Shown here piece after piece: positions 1 through 8,535 of a stretch of 64,000 nt of DNA. The notes below the pieces were generated by a model. The model was not told the origin of the DNA, did no database searches, and saw only the letters and a program-made list of their open reading frames with translations. The stretch is taken from contig CANJJB010000001.1 of the NCBI GenBank assembly GCA_947474635.1, positions 1 to 64,000 on the forward strand, written 5' to 3'. The stretch comes from Parachlamydiales bacterium (lineage in GTDB: Bacteria > Chlamydiota > Chlamydiia > Chlamydiales > Rhabdochlamydiaceae). A program made the position numbers and the translations under genes. Position 1 is the stretch's first letter, and every line of letters begins with the position of its first letter.

Positions 1-2
1 TA

Positions 3-110
3 TTCTACAACCGAAAAAGGATTCATTCTACATTGGGATATTTATCGCCTTTGGAGTTTGAAAATGTGTGGACAGAGAAAGAAAAGAAAAAATGTATTCT
101 TAGTGTCTAA
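3..110 (+). mobile_element. IS3-family transposase (orfB), C-terminal end only; runs off the left edge
   Basis: Frame 3 translates to FYNRKRIHSTLGYLSPLEFENVWTEKEKKKCILSV*, the typical C-terminal motif of the IS3-family integrase core. Confidence 0.8.
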
Positions 111-207
111 GAAAAGCTTGCAAGATCATTGTCCAAAGAAAAATTAATGGATCGTGAAGAAAAATAGAACTAAAAAAGGCTCCCACTACGTGAGAGCCAA
201 AGAATAT

Positions 208-290
208 TGCCGATGACCGGACTCGAACCAGCATCCTATTGCTAGGAGTAGATTTTGAGTCTACCGCGTCTGCCATTTCGCCACATCGGC
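208..290 (-). tRNA. tRNA-Leu(CAA)
   Basis: Reverse complement GCCGATGTGGCGAAATGGCAGACGCGGTAGACTCAAAATCTACTCC...GGTTCGAGTCCGGTCATCGGCA; paired acceptor arms, anticodon loop CTCAAAA. Confidence 0.93.
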
Positions 291-339
291 AAAGAAGAAT
301 CTGCTGAAGAGTATCAATAAAATCAAAAAAAGGCAATGA

Positions 340-567
340 TTAACGTGTCTTGGGAGCGGCCTCTTCCCAAGCATCTTCCCAGGGATAGAGCTCTTTGGCA
401 CGGGGTTTGGGGGCTTCTACTTGGTAGAAGACCTCGTTTGATTTGCGGTAGATGTACTCGCCTTTGGCATTTTGCTCGCGGATTTTTTCTTTTTCGGTCT
501 TTTCTAGACCGGAGCAGGAAAAAAATAACAGCAAAAGAAAAAATAGGCTTGGCTTATTAATAAACAT
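340..567 (-). CDS. Small putative lipoprotein (75 aa)
   Basis: Signal peptide with lipobox-like LLLFFSCSG; charged remainder. Confidence 0.6.
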   Translation of the reverse strand: MFINKPSLFFLLLLFFSCSGLEKTEKEKIREQNAKGEYIYRKSNEVFYQVEAPKPRAKELYPWEDAWEEAAPKTR

Positions 568-659
568 TTTTTTAGATTGCGATTTAAGAGACAGTAAAAA
601 AACACCTCCTGCGGAACACGCAAAAGGGGTTTTTTTAAGATCTCTAAGGAATAGGACAT

Positions 660-1958
660 ATGCTGGGCACAGCCTTAGTACAAGACGAGGATAGACTTCT
701 TTTTTGTTTTTTAGAAGATAAAAATGTGCGCGTGCGCCTAGCTAAAAATAAGCAGATAGCTCTTGCCCTATTGCAGGAAGAGGCCTTTGATCTGATCTTT
801 TGTGAAGAGATTGAAGTTCTAAAAACTGCTAAAATCCTCTACCCTGAATCGATTGTCATCATGCTAGCTTCTATTCCCAATGTCGGAGGCGCTATTGAGG
901 CTATGCGGCTCGGAGCTTTTGATTATTTAACCAAGCCTGTTGATCTATCTGCTCTAGAAAGTGTGCTAGAAAGAGTAGAAAGTGAACTTGTAGTGAAAAA
1001 AGAAGTGGTCTTTCAAGCAAGAGGCAAGTTAGAGCGCATCATGACAGAGAGCTCTGTCATGAAACAAGTCCTAGAAGATATTGCCAAGATTGCTAAAAGC
1101 AATGCCTCTGTCTTTATCTGTGGAGAGTCAGGAACAGGAAAAGAAGTGATTGCACATGCCATACACTTTCACTCCCATAGAGCATCGTCCCCTTTTATCA
1201 AAGTTAACTGCGCAGCAATTCCTGAGTCTCTTATCGAATCGGAATTTTTCGGGCATGAAAAAGGCTCTTTTACAGGAGCGATTGAAAAACGCCTGGGAAG
1301 ATTTGAGCTGGCAAATAAAGGCACGCTTCTTCTCGATGAAGTCTCTGAAATCCCCTTAAGCTTACAAGCAAAGCTTCTTAGAGCTGTGCAAGAACAAGAA
1401 TTTGAGCGGGTTGGTGGCTCTAAAGCTCTCCAAGTCGATGTGCGCTTTATCTCTACATCCAATCGTAACATGAAAGAGACCGTCGAAGAAAAACTTTTCC
1501 GGGAAGATTTATATTATCGCCTGAATGTTGTTCCTATACAACTGCCCCCTTTACGCGAGAGAAAAGAAGATATTATATCTTTGGCAGAGCACTTTCTAGA
1601 TAGCTTCTGCTTAGAAAACCATAAGCGGAAAAAACAATTATCAGGAGATGCAAAAAAAACGCTCCTTGATTACCACTGGCCTGGCAACATCCGGGAACTT
1701 GCAAATGTACTAGAAAGAACTGTTGTGATGGATCTTAGTGATGTGATTGAGTCTGCTCACTTAAGGCTTGAGATCTCGTGTCCTGTGATTCCTCATCTGA
1801 TATCTTTAAAAGGCTTAACGCTTGGAGAAGTAGAAAAAAGACATATTTTAGACACTCTTGTGAGCCACAATCACAACCGCACGCAGGCTGCAAAAGCCCT
1901 CGGCATTAGCCTAAGAACGCTTAGGAACAAACTAGCCCAATACCGTCTAGAAAAATGA
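660..1958 (+). CDS. Sigma-54-dependent NtrC/AtoC-type regulator with degenerate receiver, AAA+ domain and Fis-type HTH
   Basis: Walker A GESGTGKE, ESEFFGHEKGSFTGA (GAFTGA-type), C-terminal NRTQAAKALGISLRTLRNKL helix-turn-helix; RBS-like aaggaatagg upstream. Confidence 0.93.
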   Translation: MLGTALVQDEDRLLFCFLEDKNVRVRLAKNKQIALALLQEEAFDLIFCEEIEVLKTAKILYPESIVIMLASIPNVGGAIEAMRLGAFDYLTKPVDLSALESVLERVESELVVKKEVVFQARGKLERIMTESSVMKQVLEDIAKIAKSNASVFICGESGTGKEVIAHAIHFHSHRASSPFIKVNCAAIPESLIESEFFGHEKGSFTGAIEKRLGRFELANKGTLLLDEVSEIPLSLQAKLLRAVQEQEFERVGGSKALQVDVRFISTSNRNMKETVEEKLFREDLYYRLNVVPIQLPPLRERKEDIISLAEHFLDSFCLENHKRKKQLSGDAKKTLLDYHWPGNIRELANVLERTVVMDLSDVIESAHLRLEISCPVIPHLISLKGLTLGEVEKRHILDTLVSHNHNRTQAAKALGISLRTLRNKLAQYRLEK

Positions 1959-3627
1959 GCTCTTTTTCAATACACTCTTTTAGGTACGTCCATTTTGCTT
2001 TTTCAAAGTCTGATGCTCTTTCTAGATAACTTTGTCTATAAGCTAGAGAAAAGGCAAAGAGCGCGCCTGCTAAAAACGGTTTGTAAGCTTCTTCCTCTTC
2101 TATATCCATTTCAAGAACGACTTTTGTGCCGCTATTAATATCTTCTTCCAAAATCTTTTGGGTGAGGATTGAACACCTTTTAAGGCTCTCTTGAAGTCTT
2201 GAAAAGAGCCTTTCGATATCGGATGAGGAAACAGCAAGCTTTGTTTGGGTAATTTTCTCTTGGATCTCTCTTCTTAGATCACGTTTAGATAGAGCATGCT
2301 CTACAAGTATCTTGCCTAACTCTTCATAGGGAATATGTTCAAAGCCGAGACCCTCTGCTGATGCATCAAAAAATTGTCTGTCCGGGCGCTCTTTAGCATA
2401 GCGTGAAAGTGTATCTGACTCCATCACCCACTTCACAAGGGTAGCAACGGGATTGCCCTGCCTGTTTTTTCGGTTAATTAGCTGATCAGACACTCTTGTC
2501 TCTTGCGCAAGTTTTTCAAGAGTCACGTTGCTGTCATGAACAACGCCTGGCGCGTACATCTGCATACCTGGATAGGAAAGATCCACACCCACAAAGATAA
2601 TGGGGTTGCAGCCCCACTGATAGGCCATGGCAGCAGTTAGCGTTGTGACAGAAAGAGCCTCGCTGCCCAAATCAGGTCCTACAGCTGATTCTCTTAAGCC
2701 GAGAGCTTGCTCCAGTGCCTCTTCTAAAGGCCCGCCCGTCTTAGATGACAAGTACCCTAAAGGCCCTGAAAACAGCTCAAGCACTTTAGGAAAAAGCCTA
2801 GAAGAAAAGATCAAAGGCGTTTTGGGACATTTTAGATTTTTGAGGTGCTCATACTCTTGGGGGTTGGGGTCAACAGCTAAAGCCAGATGGGGCTGGATGT
2901 TTAAAGACCCCATTGCTGAAAGTGCTGAGCCTCCCGCAAAGATGAGCGCCTTGTCCTCACATGTTTTTAAAATATCTTGCGCTTTAGCAAGAGAGGGTCC
3001 TGCTCCGCAGATGATGGCTGGAACATTTCGAAAAGCCCCCTCCCATTTATTCACATAAAAAGTCTCTGGTAAACGGCGTATATTCTCTAGGATGTTTCTA
3101 TGAAAAAGAGGTGAAAGCAGCTCTTCAGATAAAAGCGCATTCCAAAGAGTTGTTTTTCTCTGAATGCTCAGTTTAATCTCTTCTAACCTGCTGCTTTTTC
3201 TTATTGCGTAAGAAGGTAGGGCTACGACTTGAATACGTGCAGAGGAGAAGTTTTTTGCGCACTCTTCTAACACATGGTCCCACATGTTAGAATCGGGAAT
3301 AAATTTCAGAAAGATTTGAGGGTTATTTAGCTGATGCGCTGTTTTAAAAAAAGCATCCAAAGCTCCTAAATCATCTTCTAAAATCACAAGCACGCGAGAT
3401 GACTTTTCTTTCAACCAAGATGTAAGGTGTTCCAAGTGAAACCCAAGCCCAATGCCATAGACATAGAGCACATCTATTTTGTTTAAATCTAACTGAGAGT
3501 TAAGATCCTCTTTTAGATGCAATACAAAATCACCCCGGCGTGCATTTTGCTCTCCATCACTATCTTGAAAGAGTTCAAAAGGCTCAAACGGTGTGAACTG
3601 TAAGTGAAAATCTATTTCAGGGTGCAT
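1921..3627 (-). CDS. DUF115 / MptE-like (Maf-type) protein, copy 1
   Basis: VPAIICGAGPSLAKAQDIL...ALIFAGGSALSAM...GCNPIIFVGVDLSYPGMQMYAPGV motifs. Confidence 0.85.
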   Translation of the reverse strand: MHPEIDFHLQFTPFEPFELFQDSDGEQNARRGDFVLHLKEDLNSQLDLNKIDVLYVYGIGLGFHLEHLTSWLKEKSSRVLVILEDDLGALDAFFKTAHQLNNPQIFLKFIPDSNMWDHVLEECAKNFSSARIQVVALPSYAIRKSSRLEEIKLSIQRKTTLWNALLSEELLSPLFHRNILENIRRLPETFYVNKWEGAFRNVPAIICGAGPSLAKAQDILKTCEDKALIFAGGSALSAMGSLNIQPHLALAVDPNPQEYEHLKNLKCPKTPLIFSSRLFPKVLELFSGPLGYLSSKTGGPLEEALEQALGLRESAVGPDLGSEALSVTTLTAAMAYQWGCNPIIFVGVDLSYPGMQMYAPGVVHDSNVTLEKLAQETRVSDQLINRKNRQGNPVATLVKWVMESDTLSRYAKERPDRQFFDASAEGLGFEHIPYEELGKILVEHALSKRDLRREIQEKITQTKLAVSSSDIERLFSRLQESLKRCSILTQKILEEDINSGTKVVLEMDIEEEEAYKPFLAGALFAFSLAYRQSYLERASDFEKAKWTYLKECIEKELIFLDGIGLVCS

Positions 3628-5018
3628 GCGGAAAATAACTGTGGTTGCAGATTTTTATAAAAGAGTATTTCGTGTAAAAAAAGGCCCGCTTCTCCATCTT
3701 GATTATGGCGCAAAAGGATTCCTTTCCACACATCCCAAATAGGAAGTAGCAGTGTCTGATAGGCTATTTCTTCGGAGAGCTCCTGCTCTAAAAGAGCGCA
3801 TGTGCCATTTTCTTGTGGTGATGAGGGATAAATACGCTCTATCTCTTTGAATAGGCAATCTACTACCTCAAAAGAGCGGATCAAAGAGCTCTCAAAAGTT
3901 TCTAGAAGATCGCCTGTTGGAACTGTTTTATATCCCATGCGGTTAAAATCTTCTTGGGGCCCTAAAGATGCTAGAACATCTTGCAGAGATTTATCTTGCA
4001 CGCCAGTAAATCCTCTACCACCTTCTGTCGCATTGATCCACGTAGTATCTTTATGCTCGCCTGCAAAATTTTCTAGCCACTCCGCTGCAAAGATCCAGTC
4101 AACCTGCGCAAAAAGAACATCGCCCTGTTTATTTGTAATCGGAGATCTTTTGGTTGTGCCGCCTCCTTGAACACCTGCTGCGTACGTATGCTCCTGTGAA
4201 GCTGCAAAATCCATTCCCACAAAAATAATCGGATTGCATCCTAACTGATAGGCAAGCGCTGCACAAAAAGTTCCGACGGTCCATCCCCCATCAAAAGGTA
4301 AAGAGGGCATTCCCAGGCGCTCTTCTAGCCACTTTTCCAAAGGAAAATTGCCACTGCCTCCCATTAGTAGTTTAGGGCCACTAGCACCATCCACTGCTTT
4401 TGCATCTGTCCGCAGTTGAAAAAATGTAGGATTATTTGTTGGAACAAATGTGTGAGCAGAAGAGGGATCAACATGCGCTTCAAAATGGGGCTCTACCCCT
4501 AATTTTTTAAGAGCCTGCGTAGCTCCCCCGCCTGCAATTAGGAGCGCCTTATCACCCACACTTTTTAGAAGATGGCCATTTTTGCGTAAAGAGGGCCCCG
4601 CTCCGCAGATAATTGCAGGAACACCTTTAAACTTTCCAAATAGCTCATCTGCTCTACAAAAATCAGTTTTTAGATTATGCCTAATATTTCTAAAGGCTTG
4701 CACCCCTTGATCTGCACAATCAGCCACTCTATAGCTTACCTCTGTTTGAATGCGGATAAAAACATCTAATACACTGCTATCTCCTTCATAAGAAAAGGGA
4801 AGAAAGATGTACTTTAAGGCAATGCCCTCAAAGACTTCTCGTTGATTTTCTTTATTAAAAACATAGACATCTACCTCGGGGAAAAGAACTTTCTTAAGAA
4901 GAAAAAGGGAACTCGTTTCTAATACGACAATGAAACGATCTTTTTGAGCGCGTACCCACGGAAGAAGTTTCTCAATTCTTGCTTCATCCCATCCAGATAG
5001 ACAGATTACGCCACTCAT
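3612..5018 (-). CDS. DUF115 / MptE-like (Maf-type) protein, copy 2
   Basis: VPAIICGAGPSLRKNGHLL...ALLIAGGGATQAL...GCNPIIFVGMDFAASQEHTYAAGV motifs, parallel to copy 1. Confidence 0.85.
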   Translation of the reverse strand: MSGVICLSGWDEARIEKLLPWVRAQKDRFIVVLETSSLFLLKKVLFPEVDVYVFNKENQREVFEGIALKYIFLPFSYEGDSSVLDVFIRIQTEVSYRVADCADQGVQAFRNIRHNLKTDFCRADELFGKFKGVPAIICGAGPSLRKNGHLLKSVGDKALLIAGGGATQALKKLGVEPHFEAHVDPSSAHTFVPTNNPTFFQLRTDAKAVDGASGPKLLMGGSGNFPLEKWLEERLGMPSLPFDGGWTVGTFCAALAYQLGCNPIIFVGMDFAASQEHTYAAGVQGGGTTKRSPITNKQGDVLFAQVDWIFAAEWLENFAGEHKDTTWINATEGGRGFTGVQDKSLQDVLASLGPQEDFNRMGYKTVPTGDLLETFESSLIRSFEVVDCLFKEIERIYPSSPQENGTCALLEQELSEEIAYQTLLLPIWDVWKGILLRHNQDGEAGLFLHEILFYKNLQPQLFSACTLK

Positions 5019-5446
5019 TTTACACCCTGTTTTAATTGTGCATAAGAGGGCATAAAGTCACTCTTTCTATCTCCGTCCACAAAGAGCACTTCTTCTCTAT
5101 TTACAACAGCTACGTACAAAGCACCGACAAATGTATTGTAACCAAGCACCTGCTGGAGCGCCTGAGGTGTTAACGGGATAGCTTTGCACTCAATCATCAG
5201 TAAAGGAAAAAGGGCGTACTCTGGATGGATATCTCTTGCAAAAAAAATAATGTCTGCTCTTCTATTGGGGATGCGCTCTTGCGACCCTTGAAGATGCGGA
5301 AGTGTTTTTAACTCTTTTTCAATAACAAAGAGCTCTTTTGGATAGCCTAAGGTTTCTATCATCTTTTTAAGCCATAGCTGGCGTACGATCTCTTCGGGAG
5401 TTGCTGCAACCCATTGCCTCCGCACGCCATCGTAGACTTCTTTCAT
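5015..5446 (-). CDS. HsdR N-terminal-like (PF13588-type) nuclease-fold protein, stand-alone
   Basis: NRRADIIFFARD...LFPLLMIECKAIPLTPQALQQVLGYN: D-x(n)-E-x-K type core; 4-bp overlaps with neighbours. Confidence 0.7.
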   Translation of the reverse strand: MKEVYDGVRRQWVAATPEEIVRQLWLKKMIETLGYPKELFVIEKELKTLPHLQGSQERIPNRRADIIFFARDIHPEYALFPLLMIECKAIPLTPQALQQVLGYNTFVGALYVAVVNREEVLFVDGDRKSDFMPSYAQLKQGVK

Positions 5447-6072
5447 TCAGGAAGTATGATACCGTAATTACCGTCTGTTCTGCGGTAAATCACTTTGATC
5501 TTACTATCTTCTTCTCCACGGAACAGCATGAACGGATCTCCTGAGAGTTCCATTTTCATGACAGCCTCAGCAGAAGTGAGCATCTTCATTGCGCGGGTCT
5601 CATTACCGATTGTTTTAGGCGGGCGGTACTCTTCGAGAGTTGCTTGTTTGTTGGCACTTTCAATTTCATCGTTGATCTCATCAAGATCTGTATAAGGTTT
5701 TTGAAGAACACTCACCTGTAAATCAACAACTGCTGGTTGTTTTTTGTGATGATCGTGGATCTTATCTTTCCAGCGTCTGAGTTGCGCTTGCAATTTTTCA
5801 ACAGCCTTATCAATGGAGACATACATATCAGTGCTTGTTGCGCTCACTTTAATTTTAAAATGATTAAATTTAAGAACAATCATGACAGCGTGTTCTAGCT
5901 TTTGAATGTCCATCGTCACATGCATATCGAGCACATGGCTATGAAAGCGATCAATCTTAGAGAGCTTTTCAAGTGCATACTGCTTCATTGCATTTGTCAC
6001 AAACACTTGTCTACCAACAATCGTAATACGATACCCTGGTTCTTCTTCTAAAAACTTAGCTTTATCGACCAT
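5443..6072 (-). CDS. hpf: Ribosome hibernation promoting factor, long form
   Basis: YRITIVGRQVFVTNAMKQYALEKLSKIDRF; C-terminal GDPFMLFRGEEDSKIKVIYRRTDGNYGIILPE typical of the long-form C-terminal domain. Confidence 0.9.
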   Translation of the reverse strand: MVDKAKFLEEEPGYRITIVGRQVFVTNAMKQYALEKLSKIDRFHSHVLDMHVTMDIQKLEHAVMIVLKFNHFKIKVSATSTDMYVSIDKAVEKLQAQLRRWKDKIHDHHKKQPAVVDLQVSVLQKPYTDLDEINDEIESANKQATLEEYRPPKTIGNETRAMKMLTSAEAVMKMELSGDPFMLFRGEEDSKIKVIYRRTDGNYGIILPE

Positions 6073-6139
6073 ATTTTACCTTCCTGGAAATTCTTTACTA
6101 TAGATTCTTGAGGATTTATATACCATATTGAAAAGCATC

Positions 6140-6212
6140 GCACCGAACAGGAATTGAACCTGTAACCACCCGGTTCGAAGCCGGGTACTCTATCCAATTG
6201 AGCTATCGGTGC
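6140..6212 (-). tRNA. tRNA-Arg(TCG)
   Basis: GCACCGATAGCTCAATTGGATAGAGTACCCGGCTTCGAACCGGGTGG...GGTTCAATTCCTGTTCGGTGC. Confidence 0.95.
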
Positions 6213-6570
6213 ATGTTTGAGTCGTGAGGGAAAGACTATCAAAGATGGGGTTTTGATGCTAGGGAAGAATCCCCTTAACAGCCGCTCCTGCTAAAAAATA
6301 TGTTTTTACACTAAAGAGCCAGCTAATCAAAGGTACGTTTCTCTAGAACAGGACCACACCTGGGGTGTTAACTTTAGCTGCTGATGGCAGGGGTTTCAAA
6401 AAAAAATTCCGGCATGAATTAGGATTTTGATAAAAGCAGAGCTCTCGTAATTTAAGCTTGCCCTTGTTCTCGAGCGATCAGCGCAAGCGCGCTGTATAAA
6501 ATTATCAAAAAGTTTTTGCTGTTTTTTAAGCCATTCAGTAAATTGTCATGTTCACGTAGGAGCAGGATAT

Positions 6571-7163
6571 ATGACAAATATGCCATCACGAGATTGGCGC
6601 AAGCGGAGCCATCGCCTTAGCAAAAGCCGAGATCAATTCAAAGCAAGAAATCGCGAGAAAGCGGCAAAAATTAAAGCACTTGAAGGTACAGCATCAGATC
6701 TTGGACAGAGTAGAGCCCAGTGGAAAAAAAAGTGTGAAGAGAGAGCTCAAGAAAATAAAACATTAAAAAATGAAATTGCGGCAAAAGATGCGCTAATCGA
6801 GGAAGAAAGAAAATTGCGCAGGCAAGAGGCTACTACACACGCTGAGGAACTCGAAATGCTTAAAAAAAATGGCAGATGCTGCAACGATCCTCCCTGGAGA
6901 AAAAGACCAAAAAATCCCTCGTCGGCACTATTGGGCAACTATTGTCCTGATATCACTTTTACTGATTCTATCGGAAGGGCTGAGTCTTCGTGGAGCCCGA
7001 GCAGCTTTTGTTCGCTGTTATTTTTGGCTGCGGCGTAAAATACCCTCTCATACTGCGATACGTGATTGGATTATGCAGATAGGCTATTACAAGCTGATCA
7101 CAATTCAGAAATCAAACGATTGGATTGGGATGATCGATTTGTCAATACAGATTGGTTCAAAAA
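6571..7163 (+). pseudogene. Transposase remnant: frameshifted at an A8 tract and truncated in the DDE core
   Basis: RDWRKRSHRLSKSRDQFKARNREKAAKIKALEG coiled-coil N-terminus; continues after the shift as ADAATILPGEKDQKIPRRHYWATIVLISLLLILSEGLSLRGARAAF...DWIGMIDLSIQIGSKK then breaks off. Confidence 0.75.
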
Positions 7164-7615
7164 AATGATCTTGCAATTCGAAATACTTCCTTCCAATTCC
7201 AACAGCTCCTCTCTCGATTTTCCAACAGCTCCTCTTCCAATTCGGACACCGCCTCTTCCAATTCGGACAGACCCTCTCTCATTTGAATACTCGTTGGGTC
7301 CTGCGAAGGATCTAGAACCGCTCTTTTTAGTTGGTCCTGCAGACTTTTTGTTTTTGCGTCCTTTCCTTGTTGTGTTGCATCACCTTCCAGAACAGGCACC
7401 CGAGATATAGGCCTGTGATTTTTTAGAAAACAGCCCCCCATCCAAGACCCAACCAAAACAATACAGGTAAAGGCCCACTTATTTTCTTTAATGGCAGAGA
7501 AAGGGGTTTTTAAAAAAGCCGTTGCAACACGTGCAATTGTTCCACGCGTTTCGTTAGACAATACCGGAGGCAAAGCATTCCATCCGCTTCTTATAACGTT
7601 TGATACAACTTCCAT
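7157..7615 (-). CDS. Hypothetical membrane protein with leucine/glutamate heptad repeat C-terminus
   Basis: Hydrophobic segment WAFTCIVLVGSWMGGCFL; SELEEAVSELEEEL encoded by a 21-bp tandem repeat; C-terminus abuts the IS remnant. Confidence 0.5.
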   Translation of the reverse strand: MEVVSNVIRSGWNALPPVLSNETRGTIARVATAFLKTPFSAIKENKWAFTCIVLVGSWMGGCFLKNHRPISRVPVLEGDATQQGKDAKTKSLQDQLKRAVLDPSQDPTSIQMREGLSELEEAVSELEEELLENRERSCWNWKEVFRIARSFF

Positions 7616-7665
7616 AGAAAACCTCTTTATCTGATAGATTAAAAAAATAATAAGGTAATTTTACA

Positions 7666-8274
7666 CTAACTACCCACAAAGCACAATGCCAATTTATTTT
7701 TTAATCTATCATACAATTCAGGGTTTAAAACAACAGTTTGCATCTCTTTGAAAGAGCGGGTAAGAGCAAGCTGCTTTAAGACATCCCACTCTATATCAGT
7801 CACTTGAAAAGGGAAAACAGGGGAGCTTTCCCAGGAAAGCAGCCCCTCGTGGGTTAGCAACTTGAGGTAAAAAGAACCTATTAGAGAGGAAGTATCCTCA
7901 AAATGGGGAAGATGGGAAAGGTAAGCAAGAAGTAGAGCGTATAATTTGGGGGCGGGCTTGCCGGGGAGCTGAGATTTTAAAATAAGTTTCACCATTTCGG
8001 CGGCAGCCTGGATATGCGCAAGGCTTGCTCTTAAAAAATGGTGGTCATTCAGGATGGTCCCATCTTGGAGCTTAAATAAATCAGACTTACCTTTGATAAA
8101 GAGAAACTCTGCTTGGCAAAAAGGAGTTGTAAGAGCGATCTTATTTTGATTTTTAATGTGCTTGACAATGAGCGTGATCACACCTTCCTCAGGTGTAAAA
8201 ATAGTTATTATTCTTTCGTTTTCTTTGTAATCAAATGTTTTGAGGACGATGCCCTCTGCGCGCTCTTCTCTCAT
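7666..8274 (-). CDS. recO: DNA repair protein RecO (start trimmed to MREERAEG)
   Basis: MREERAEGIVLKTFDYKENERIITIFTPEEGVITLIVKHIKN. Confidence 0.85.
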   Translation of the reverse strand: MREERAEGIVLKTFDYKENERIITIFTPEEGVITLIVKHIKNQNKIALTTPFCQAEFLFIKGKSDLFKLQDGTILNDHHFLRASLAHIQAAAEMVKLILKSQLPGKPAPKLYALLLAYLSHLPHFEDTSSLIGSFYLKLLTHEGLLSWESSPVFPFQVTDIEWDVLKQLALTRSFKEMQTVVLNPELYDRLKNKLALCFVGS

Positions 8275-8313
8275 AATTAGAGTATAGCGCAGATGAGGAT
8301 TATTAAAGCATTG

Positions 8314-8393
8314 CGAAAGGTGGGACTCGAACCCACACAAGTTTCCCCACTACCACCTCAAGGTAGCGCGTCTGCCAATTCCGCCACTTCCGC
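8314..8393 (-). tRNA. tRNA-Leu(GAG)
   Basis: GCGGAAGTGGCGGAATTGGCAGACGCGCTACCTTGAGGTGGTAGTGG...GGGTTCGAGTCCCACCTTTCGC. Confidence 0.95.
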
Positions 8394-8458
8394 AATAATA
8401 AATTGAAAGGCTAGAGGCAAAATCTTACATGGTCTATTGAAAAGAAATCAACACTTTT

Positions 8459-8505
8459 AACTCGACTTTATATTTTTTAGGACCGAAAAAATACAAAGTC
8501 GAGTT
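8459..8505. repeat. Long hairpin, possible terminator or attenuator
   Basis: AACTCGACTTT(ATATTTTTT..AAAAAATAC)AAAGTCGAGTT, 11-bp perfect outer stem with a paired A/T inner stem. Confidence 0.7.
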
Positions 8506-8535
8506 TTAATCAAAAATCAGCTATCGTCAGGAATT

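Noticed and set aside
2627-3058. 143-aa plus-strand ORF
   Set aside because: Antisense shadow of the first DUF115 gene with low-complexity composition.
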